Source: Burkholderiales bacterium
GTDB lineage: Bacteria; Pseudomonadota; Gammaproteobacteria; Burkholderiales; Burkholderiaceae_C
Length of the DNA stretch: 5,728 nucleotides
Assembly: GCA_947462175.1 (NCBI GenBank)
Contig: CANHOE010000186.1
Coordinates: 1-5,728, forward strand
Direction of reading: 5' to 3'
Made by a program: the position numbers and the translations under genes. Under the pieces are notes generated by a model. It had not been told where the DNA came from. It worked only from the letters and a program-made list of their open reading frames with translations, and ran no database searches. Shown piece after piece: positions 1 through 5,545 of the stretch (positions are counted from its first letter, which is position 1; every line of letters starts with the position of its first letter).

Positions 1-149
1 CTTCACCTACCAGCACTCCACCGAGAGAACCAAGGCCCTCGATCGCTGGAACCACCACTACAACTGGCACCGCCCCCATCAAGGCATCGGTGGCGCCGTG
101 CCCATGTCCAGACTCATCTCGTCAAGAAACAACCTCTTGACTCTTCACA
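1..149 (+). mobile_element. Right end of an IS481-family insertion sequence (left part outside window)
   Basis: The stretch encodes the C-terminus of an IS481-type DDE transposase and ends in a terminal inverted repeat (129-149). From memory, that repeat matches the reverse complement of the Bordetella pertussis IS481 terminus at 19 of 21 positions. A CTAG target-like hexamer follows directly. The left end and most of the transposase lie before the window, so completeness and activity cannot be judged. The element boundary at 149 is inferred from the repeat and the adjacent target site. Confidence 0.82.
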
Positions 150-154
150 CCTAG
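2..154 (+). CDS. IS481-family transposase, C-terminal 50 residues (5' end outside window)
   Basis: This is the C-terminal end of an IS481-family transposase, a DDE recombinase that cuts and joins the element ends. The frame is open from base 2 to a TAG at 152-154 and includes ALDRWNHHYNWHRPHQGIGG, the conserved W-x-x-x-Y-N-x-x-R-P-H signature near the family's C-terminus. The ending N-N-L-L-T-L-H-T is also typical. The catalytic Asp and Glu residues would lie upstream, outside the window. The reading frame runs through the terminal inverted repeat, and the last codon and stop straddle the element boundary: the TAG belongs to the flanking CTAG target site, not to the element. No frameshift or internal stop is seen in the visible part. 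Confidence 0.9.
   Translation, partial: FTYQHSTERTKALDRWNHHYNWHRPHQGIGGAVPMSRLISSRNNLLTLHT
129..149 (+). repeat. Right terminal inverted repeat of the IS481-like element
   Basis: The bases run ACAACCTCTTG (129-139) to CTCTTCACA (141-149). Read outward-in on the minus strand this begins TGTGAAGAG, as expected for an IS481-family end (TGT...ACA). Compared with the IS481 end as I recall it, only positions 136 and 141 differ. The repeat lies inside the transposase reading frame. The partner left repeat is outside the window, and the repeat may extend further inward than marked. Confidence 0.75.
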
Positions 155-155
155 T
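150..155 (+). repeat. Probable IS481 target-site duplication copy, CCTAGT
   Basis: IS481 of Bordetella is known to insert at NCTAGN and duplicate six bases. CCTAGT directly follows the terminal repeat and fits that rule. It supplies the TAG stop codon of the transposase (152-154). The second copy should lie at the left end of the element, outside the window, so the duplication itself is not seen here. Confidence 0.65.
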
Positions 156-185
156 TCGTCGACAGACGTATCTCTTCAAACCTCG

Positions 186-189
186 GGAG
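186..189 (+). promoter_or_regulatory. Shine-Dalgarno GGAG for the methyltransferase
   Basis: GGAG lies six bases before the GTG at 196 and decides the start. No ATG in the same frame lies nearby, so the GTG with this well-placed site is the best initiation codon. Confidence 0.7.
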
Positions 190-195
190 AAATTT

Positions 196-933
196 GTGCA
201 ACAGACCCTTCGCAGCGCAATCCGAAAGCTCATTCGCCCGGCAAAAAAAGAGCTGTCTGGCCTTACCGAGAATGAACGTCATCTCGTCACGCGCATTCGC
301 GCTGCGAAGCTGACTTACCTCTCAGACAGCAAGCTGGCAAGCTTGGCGCAAACCTGCCGTCGGATCGAAGCAGAGCAAGTGCCAGGCGAATTCATTGAGG
401 CAGGCTGCGCCCTCGGTGGCTCAGCGATTTTGATCGCGAGTGTCAAGGCAGCAACCCGACCGTTTGCGGTCTACGACGTGTTCGGGATGATCCCGGCGCC
501 GACTCAAGAAGACACGCCGGACGTGCACGAACGCTACCGACACATCGTAGAGGGAAAGTCAGTCGGGATCGATGGCAACCCGTACTACGGATACGAGCCT
601 GATCTCTACGAAGTTGTGCAAGGCAACCTGAGGCGCTTCGGTGTCGACATCGCAGCTCATCAGGTGCGGCTGATCAAAGGCCTGTTGCAGGAAACCTTGC
701 AACCTACCGGTTCGATAGCCTTTGCCCACATTGATGTGGATTGGTACGACCCCGTCAAGGTTTGTCTGGAACGGCTTTTCCCGCGGCTGTCTGTCGGCGG
801 GAGCATCGTTCTTGACGACTATCACGACTGGGGCGGATGCCGGAAAGCCACCGATGAATATCTAAGAACTGTGAGTGGCCAGTTTTCACTCGACGACACA
901 GCAGGATCGATGAAGATAACCAAGTCTTCGTGA
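196..933 (+). CDS. TylF/MycF-type SAM-dependent O-methyltransferase
   Basis: A 245-residue class I methyltransferase of the TylF (macrocin O-methyltransferase) family, whose characterised members use SAM and a divalent metal to O-methylate sugars. Visible motifs: EAGCALGGS at 68-76 (SAM-binding motif I); AVYDVFGMIP at 91-100; HIDVDWYDP at 178-186; LDDYHDWGGCRKATDE at 206-221. The aspartates at 180, 207 and 208 sit where the family binds metal. The protein ends in a typical G-S-x-K-I-T-K tail, so it looks complete. The start is GTG with a GGAG six bases upstream. It begins 40 bases after the IS target site and faces the minus-strand operon, so it is not part of that operon. Hand counting gave 31 G+C of 60 at 241-300 and 33 of 60 at 601-660, against 41 of 60 at 2281-2340 in the pyruvyltransferase. 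The acceptor is unknown; a sugar of the polymer or nucleotide sugar is a guess from context. The family call is firm. Confidence 0.9.
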   Translation: MQQTLRSAIRKLIRPAKKELSGLTENERHLVTRIRAAKLTYLSDSKLASLAQTCRRIEAEQVPGEFIEAGCALGGSAILIASVKAATRPFAVYDVFGMIPAPTQEDTPDVHERYRHIVEGKSVGIDGNPYYGYEPDLYEVVQGNLRRFGVDIAAHQVRLIKGLLQETLQPTGSIAFAHIDVDWYDPVKVCLERLFPRLSVGGSIVLDDYHDWGGCRKATDEYLRTVSGQFSLDDTAGSMKITKSS

Positions 934-1761
934 TTAATAATATTTCGATAAGCGAACCGGTTTTCTAAAGTTCGCAGCCAATAGACCCTTGGCAATTTCC
1001 CAATGCATTCGAGCCCGGTCAGGTCGTCGACGGATCGCAGCAAGGGCAGCCCGCAATACACGCTCGATGATTCGGTGGGGTCCTAACCACCTGCGGTCTG
1101 CAAAGTAGGCGATCGCGATTTCCTCGTTGATCGTCTTCAAAACATTGACGTTGGGGTTCAGATAGAGCACCCGTGGGTGCTTGATGCGCAAGGTGCTGCC
1201 CTGCCGTTCGCGCAGAAACCAGCCCGCCCATTCCTGATCTTCCGCAGAAAAAACTTCTGCGCGAAAGGGTCGTTCAAGCGCCGTTAGCCGCGGCAGCATG
1301 GCGCAGGCGTTGGACAGTCCGTTGTGCCCATCGAACAAGGTCTTGTCGACTCTGAACGCCTCGGCAACGCTATCTTCGGCGGGTATCCAGTAAACAACCT
1401 CCGCGGCGGCATCTTGCGCGCGAGCGCATCCTTCGTCTATGAGCCGAGGGTCGTCAAGGACCACATGTGAACTGATCAGCAGCACATGGGCAGCCGTCGC
1501 CGCGGCCAGTCCGACATTGATGGCGACCGAAAAATTGAATGCCGGCTCAGGGTAAGGAACGACGGTATCGCCGAGCTGAGTCAAGCGAACTAGGCAGGCC
1601 GCATCGCCCGACGAATCGACAAAGATGATGCGTCGGGGCGGAATGGTCTGACGTCGCAGCGCTGCAACCGCACGCTCGAGCGTGGCATCGTGGCGATCAG
1701 TCCGAATGACCGCGTCGTAGTTGGCGAAGTTCATGTCGCAGGCGCGGGTTTCAATTCGCAT
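934..1761 (-). CDS. Family 2 glycosyltransferase, rhamnosyltransferase-like, without DxD
   Basis: A 275-residue GT-A type glycosyltransferase, probably cytosolic and membrane-associated, adding a sugar to the lipid-linked repeat unit. The N-terminus, YDAVIRTDRHDATLERAV (15-32), and the strand IIFVDSSGD (45-53) form the nucleotide-binding half. FNFSVAINVGLAAA (75-88) and LLISSHVVLDDP (94-105) follow, and SAEDQEWAGWFL (172-183) carries the probable catalytic Glu-Asp pair at 174-175. S-S-H replaces the usual metal-binding DxD, a pattern I associate with rhamnosyltransferase-like GT2 proteins. The arrangement around YFNYG/AINVG and SAEDQEW also fits that group, but the donor sugar cannot be read from sequence. 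The ATG at 1761 lies three bases after the pyruvyltransferase stop and has no evident Shine-Dalgarno, suggesting coupling. An ATG at 1734 (residue 10) is an alternative start that keeps the whole domain. It is the last operon gene, and its TAA abuts the stop of the convergent methyltransferase. Confidence 0.85.
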   Translation of the reverse strand: MRIETRACDMNFANYDAVIRTDRHDATLERAVAALRRQTIPPRRIIFVDSSGDAACLVRLTQLGDTVVPYPEPAFNFSVAINVGLAAATAAHVLLISSHVVLDDPRLIDEGCARAQDAAAEVVYWIPAEDSVAEAFRVDKTLFDGHNGLSNACAMLPRLTALERPFRAEVFSAEDQEWAGWFLRERQGSTLRIKHPRVLYLNPNVNVLKTINEEIAIAYFADRRWLGPHRIIERVLRAALAAIRRRPDRARMHWEIAKGLLAANFRKPVRLSKYY

Positions 1762-1764
1762 TGA

Positions 1765-2808
1765 TCACTGCTGAGCCGAGGCCGCCGCGGGCCCAAGCTC
1801 GTTGAGCAAGGCAAGAACCTCTCTTTGTGCGGCTTCTGCGGTAGCCACCCTTCGAACCAGCGGATCGCCGTCATGCCAGCAGTCGATGAACTCACCGAGC
1901 TTGCCGTAGTTGTTGTCGAGCACAACGTGCGGGATCCCCAGCATCATGCAAATGATGTGGGCGTGCAGCCGATCAGTAACGACAACCCGTCCGCGCGACA
2001 GCATCTCGACCCCGCGCGAGACCCGTTCGTTGGCCAGCGCACGAAAGGCGATGCGCTTGGCCTGCTGCACCCTGCCAAAGTTACCCAACCAGGACTTGCC
2101 CAGCCGCTTCATCAGCGAAGTCATTCGCATCAGTGAGGTGACGTCTTCTTCGAGCCAGTCGACAACCATCACGCTGTGGCCCGATAGCGAGAACGAGTGC
2201 AGACCGCGACCCTGCGCCTCCTTATCGGTGCGCGCAAGCACCAGCACATCCACAGACGACGGCATGCGGTGCAAGCTGCCGTGAAGCAGCAGCGCCGAGT
2301 CAGGGCACAGCAGAGCCGACACGTTCAGCTGCTCGCGGGCCAGCGACTCGCTGCGGCGGTCTCTGACCATCAGCAGGAAATCCGGATGGGCCGAAAGTCG
2401 TCGGCGTGTTCGCGACAACACCGCTTCGTCGTTGAAGTGCAGGCTTTGAGGCAACTGCACCACTCGGAAGTCAGGGAAACGTTGCACCACCGTTTCTCGA
2501 AACGCCTGGTAGCGAGGCCAAACGGTGCCGAAGTTACCTCCACCGTGCAAAAGGATTTGCCCGAACGACATGCGCCTGCGCAGCACCGCCTCGCTGAAGG
2601 AATCCACGTCGCAGACATAGCGCAAGTCGCATTCAGCCTCACGCAAGGCCACCACCTCGCCTGCCCAGATCGCGCTGTCACCGACGTTGCTGTGGTCAGG
2701 GAAGTCGAGCAGCGCCGTGGGGAGCCCTGGCACCAGCGCCTGCTTATACCCATCACGAATCGATGCCATCACCTCCCGCGCACGAGGACTGGTAACCGGT
2801 AATTGCAT
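1765..2808 (-). CDS. Polysaccharide pyruvyltransferase family protein
   Basis: A 347-residue protein of the polysaccharide pyruvyl transferase family (PF04230; ExoV/EpsO/WcaK-like). Members transfer pyruvate from phosphoenolpyruvate to a sugar as a ketal, giving the polymer negative charge. Signature blocks in order: LDFPDHSNVGDSAIWAGE (34-51), LLHGGGNFGTVW (86-97), VVQLPQSLHF (116-125), MVRDRRSESL (147-156), CPDSALLLHG (168-177) and VVTDRLHAHIICMMLGIPHV (275-294), the last followed by LDNNYGK. All family blocks are present and length is normal, so it looks intact. ATG at 2808 is chosen, five bases after the flippase TGA. A GTG at 2811 is almost as likely, because a GGAG at 2820-2823 sits eight bases before it and eleven before the ATG. 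A TTG at 2817 is too close to that site. The acceptor sugar is unknown, and a few family members have other roles. Confidence 0.9.
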   Translation of the reverse strand: MQLPVTSPRAREVMASIRDGYKQALVPGLPTALLDFPDHSNVGDSAIWAGEVVALREAECDLRYVCDVDSFSEAVLRRRMSFGQILLHGGGNFGTVWPRYQAFRETVVQRFPDFRVVQLPQSLHFNDEAVLSRTRRRLSAHPDFLLMVRDRRSESLAREQLNVSALLCPDSALLLHGSLHRMPSSVDVLVLARTDKEAQGRGLHSFSLSGHSVMVVDWLEEDVTSLMRMTSLMKRLGKSWLGNFGRVQQAKRIAFRALANERVSRGVEMLSRGRVVVTDRLHAHIICMMLGIPHVVLDNNYGKLGEFIDCWHDGDPLVRRVATAEAAQREVLALLNELGPAAASAQQ

Positions 2809-2813
2809 CACTC

Positions 2814-4310
2814 TCAAGTCTCCAAGTTCTTCAACAGCCCTGGCGCACGCGCCGCCTTCACCATCCCCAGCACTTCAGTCACCGCGGAATATGCCTCGGT
2901 GCGGAACAAGCTGACGATCGACAGCGCGTACACACCCACCCCGACACCTAGCGTGCACAGCAATCGCGCCGCCGAAGACCAGTGCGCAAGTTCGGCGCCA
3001 CATGCCCATGCCGCAATCGCTGCCAGCGCGCTGGAAGCGGCTGCAGGCCAAAGCGCCCGCGCGTAACGCGCAATAGACATGCCGCAGGCTTCGCGCAACA
3101 AGTACAAATTGACGGGGTAGACGAGAAAGCCGCGTATCACGAAGGCAGCAGCGACTGCAACGGCGCCGAAGGGCACTGCAATGAGGAAACCAATCGTGTT
3201 GCCAACTGCATTCAGTACACCCAACCAGAACAACTGCTTGGCACGACCGCTGGCCATCAGCAAGGGCGCATTGAAGTAGCTGACAGAAAACAGGATGCCT
3301 CCGATGGCGAACACCGACAACACGGGCCCAGAAGCGCGCCACTTGTCACCGAAGACAACGGCGGTCATGTCAATCGCTGTCGCAGACATGAGTGCAAACG
3401 CAGGGAACGTCAACAGAGAAGTGCAGCTGACCAACCGCAACAGGATCTCTGCCGCCCGCCCCGGCTGGTTGCTGAACCGACTGAAGATCGGCAGAGAAAC
3501 CTGATTCACTGCAGAAAACAACACCTCGAGCACGATTTGGTAGATGCGCTGGCCGGTCGAATACAAACCCAGCGCGGTGGCCCCTAGTCGGGCGCCGATC
3601 AGCAGTGCGTCCAGTCGCTGGTTCACGATATCGAGCAAGCGCATGCCGATCACTGGCCTGCTCTTGCGCAGCAACCCTAGCCATGCCTCGGCCTTGAACT
3701 GCAAACGAGGTTTCCATGGTGACAGCCATACAAGCAGCGCCGAAATCAGCGCGCCCTCGACCAAGGCCTTGGCGACCAGCGCCCAATAGGCCCAGCCGGC
3801 CACAGCACATGCGATGCCAGTTGCCGCACCTGCGGCGTTTCCCACCAGAAAGGCAATCGCAATCGAGCGATGAAGAAAGCGCGCTTTGAGCAGCGCCAAT
3901 TGAATTGCAGACGTGGCAGACAGGACGACGGTGATCGACAGCACAGGAAGCAAGGCACCAAGGTAGCCTTTGCCAGTCCACTGCACCAGCGCCGGGGTTG
4001 CGATGACGATGCCGGCACACACCAGCAACGACGCAACCACAGTCGCCCACCATGCTGAGTCCAGAGTGATCTCGTCGTGATTCACCGTCCCCTCGACGAT
4101 GGTCGTCATGCCCTGGTCGACCAGCGTGGAGAGGCAGGCCACGATGGTCGCTGCAAACGCGATCACGCCGAGGTCAGACGGCTCCAGCAGCCGCGCAATG
4201 ATGATGAAGTGCAGCAGAGTGATGATGCGTACGCCCCAGGCTTGCGCCAGTGACCACAGCACACCGATGAAAGCGGCACCCTTCAGACCGACCGAGGCGG
4301 GAGGCACCAC
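2814..4310 (-). CDS. Lipopolysaccharide/exopolysaccharide flippase, Wzx/PST type (MOP superfamily)
   Basis: A 498-residue polytopic inner-membrane protein of the polysaccharide transporter (PST/WzxC-like) group of the MOP flippase superfamily. It is expected to move undecaprenyl-linked repeat units to the periplasmic face. About 13-14 hydrophobic segments are visible, for example around 12-40, 45-65, 88-108, 116-140, 150-195, 254-275, 296-315, 328-352, 362-405, 420-437 and 447-468. Family-typical stretches are ARLLEPSDLGVIAFA (39-53), a central LDIVNQRLDALLIGARLGA (226-244) with the following ALGLYSTGQRIYQ (246-258), and VSLPIFSRF (271-279). Length is normal. The start is GTG at 4310, two bases after the TGA of the upstream glycosyltransferase; the next codon is also GTG, and there is no ATG until deep inside the first membrane segments. 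Only a weak AGCAGG precedes it. Which polymer it carries, and whether it pairs with a Wzy polymerase, cannot be seen. Confidence 0.9.
   Translation of the reverse strand: MVPPASVGLKGAAFIGVLWSLAQAWGVRIITLLHFIIIARLLEPSDLGVIAFAATIVACLSTLVDQGMTTIVEGTVNHDEITLDSAWWATVVASLLVCAGIVIATPALVQWTGKGYLGALLPVLSITVVLSATSAIQLALLKARFLHRSIAIAFLVGNAAGAATGIACAVAGWAYWALVAKALVEGALISALLVWLSPWKPRLQFKAEAWLGLLRKSRPVIGMRLLDIVNQRLDALLIGARLGATALGLYSTGQRIYQIVLEVLFSAVNQVSLPIFSRFSNQPGRAAEILLRLVSCTSLLTFPAFALMSATAIDMTAVVFGDKWRASGPVLSVFAIGGILFSVSYFNAPLLMASGRAKQLFWLGVLNAVGNTIGFLIAVPFGAVAVAAAFVIRGFLVYPVNLYLLREACGMSIARYARALWPAAASSALAAIAAWACGAELAHWSSAARLLCTLGVGVGVYALSIVSLFRTEAYSAVTEVLGMVKAARAPGLLKNLET
2820..2823 (-). promoter_or_regulatory. 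Shine-Dalgarno GGAG for the pyruvyltransferase
   Basis: GGAG on the minus strand lies within the last codons of the flippase gene. It is 8 bases from the GTG at 2811 and 11 bases from the ATG at 2808. It favours a start at one of these two over the TTG at 2817, from which it is separated by only two bases. Confidence 0.5.
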
Positions 4311-4312
4311 GC

Positions 4313-5443
4313 TCAGGCCTGCTTGCCAGCTGGCGAAGGTAGATCGAGCTGACGGGTAGACGCTTGCGGCGGCATCGACATCGCGGGCACGCTGATCAGC
4401 TGCCGGCCGCGAAAAAGCTGCAAAGCAGCGTTTTTCACGGTGTGTCTCTCGTGCCGATCGGGACGACAGGACACCCAGCGTTTGGCGGCTCGGCTAAGCA
4501 GCCCTATCGGAGACCGATCAATAAACACGCCGCGCCAGCGAAGTTCGTCTCTGGCGTGTTCCCACATACCACCGCTTTTCGCCAGCACTACACACATTGC
4601 GTCGTAATGGTGCGCATAGCTGTCTGCACCATCGACACGCAGCAACGTGGTGCCGTGGCTGCAAAACGGCACCGGGTCGAAGGGGGGAAGGCCAGCGCGT
4701 CGCGAAATCAGGCCTGCGAGGTGGCGCGATATTTCAGCTGACACCACCAGCTGATCGCGGAACTTCTGCCGGCTGACGCCTCCGGCGTGGTGGCGATAGC
4801 GCAGCAGGTCGCTACTGGCATTGGCCGTTCTACCTTCGGCTGCCAGTTCGGCAAACAGCAGGTAGTCCTCAGCCAGCGCGGGCACGTGGATGTCGGCAGC
4901 AGCATCGGAGCGGGCGTACAGCGAACGGCCGTAGCGGATATGACGCTCAGCCACGGCGGCGCTTTTGAAGCATACCGTGGGGTGCACGAACGGATTACGA
5001 AACAGCGAAACCCTTCCCAAGACCTTTGGGTCCGTCGGCGTATCAAGGCGGTCGATTCGACGGCCAGCCGCGTCAATCACCACTGCCTGCCCGCCAACGA
5101 GCACAAGGTCGGGCGAGAACCGAAATTCAGCTTCTGTCAACGCCATTCGCTCGGGTAGAGACTCATCGTCGGCATCCATGCGCATCGCGTAGGGGGCCTC
5201 TACAAGCGCCAAACCCTCGTTGAGCAAACCTGCCAGGCCAGGGACCGCCGGAAAGGAATGCATCTGAATGCGAGGGTCCAGTCGCGCCATCTGCTGCACG
5301 ATGTCGCAGGTTCGGTCGGTTGAGCCATGGTCCAGCACCAGCAGCCGCCAATCCTTGACGGTTTGCTGCTGGATGCTACGCACGGCCAGCTCCAGATAAG
5401 CCTCACCGTTTTTCACGGGCATCAGGACGTCGAACAATGGCAT
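4313..5443 (-). CDS. Family 2 glycosyltransferase with C-terminal extension
   Basis: A 376-residue inverting GT-A glycosyltransferase. VLMPVKNGEAYLELAVRSIQ (6-25) and LLVLDHGSTDRT (34-45) form the nucleotide-sugar site, with His where many relatives have the second Asp of DDGSTD. MRMDADD (87-93) carries the metal-binding D-A-D, RNPFVHPTVCFKS (149-161) is a common acceptor-side block, and LAEDYLLFAELA (190-201) holds the catalytic Glu-Asp. YRHHAGGVSR (216-225) closes the typical domain. The remaining 140 or so residues are Arg/His-rich, lack clear membrane segments and match no domain I know. ATG at 5443 is preferred because the domain begins directly after it; a TTG at 5470 would add nine residues. 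Neither has a Shine-Dalgarno. It is the first complete gene of the operon in the window, 102 bases after the upstream partial gene and two bases before the flippase. Donor and acceptor are unknown; it probably extends the lipid-linked repeat unit in the cytoplasm. Confidence 0.88.
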   Translation of the reverse strand: MPLFDVLMPVKNGEAYLELAVRSIQQQTVKDWRLLVLDHGSTDRTCDIVQQMARLDPRIQMHSFPAVPGLAGLLNEGLALVEAPYAMRMDADDESLPERMALTEAEFRFSPDLVLVGGQAVVIDAAGRRIDRLDTPTDPKVLGRVSLFRNPFVHPTVCFKSAAVAERHIRYGRSLYARSDAAADIHVPALAEDYLLFAELAAEGRTANASSDLLRYRHHAGGVSRQKFRDQLVVSAEISRHLAGLISRRAGLPPFDPVPFCSHGTTLLRVDGADSYAHHYDAMCVVLAKSGGMWEHARDELRWRGVFIDRSPIGLLSRAAKRWVSCRPDRHERHTVKNAALQLFRGRQLISVPAMSMPPQASTRQLDLPSPAGKQA

Positions 5444-5545
5444 GGAGTCAGTCTGGTTTTGAACTTGCAATGAGAAAGTCGATGCGCGTCACGACCTACT
5501 GGCCCGCGACGCTATTGATCCGATATGTCTCCGATTCGGCACCTC
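5444..5545 (-). other. Intergenic gap without identifiable signals
   Basis: This 102-base gap separates the partial right-edge gene from the first glycosyltransferase and is the largest non-coding stretch after the left junction. I looked on the minus strand for sigma-70 and sigma-54 boxes, a terminator hairpin and a Shine-Dalgarno, and found none that is convincing. A 5-bp GCGTC/GACGC pair with a 17-base loop is present but too weak to call. If the TTG at 5470 is used, the gap shrinks to 75 bases. Confidence 0.45.

Noticed and set aside
955..962. AACCGGTT palindrome just inside the 3' end of the last glycosyltransferase
   Set aside because: It has no loop and no adequate T-run in a terminator arrangement; eight-base palindromes of this kind occur by chance.
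2197..2802. Long plus-strand open frame (201 codons) opposite the pyruvyltransferase
   Set aside because: Its protein is Gln/His/Arg-rich without any recognisable motif, and the opposite strand encodes every block of a known family. This is the expected antisense shadow in high-GC DNA.
2982..3587. Long plus-strand open frame (201 codons) opposite the flippase
   Set aside because: Its composition is biased to Arg, Gln and Asn with no hydrophobic core or motif; the minus-strand flippase fully explains the stretch.
4787..5158. Plus-strand open frame opposite the first glycosyltransferase
   Set aside because: It lies wholly within a well-supported GT2 gene, has no ribosome site and no recognisable domain.
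5444..5470. TTG start at 5470 for the first glycosyltransferase
   Set aside because: It would add nine residues of no family character and has no ribosome site; the ATG at 5443 directly precedes the conserved GT2 N-terminus.
5471..5545. Possible promoter or hairpin upstream of the first glycosyltransferase
   Set aside because: TTGCA near 5465 lacks the upstream GG-containing half of a sigma-54 site, no paired -35/-10 was found, and the GCGTC/GACGC stem is only 5 bp with a 17-base loop.
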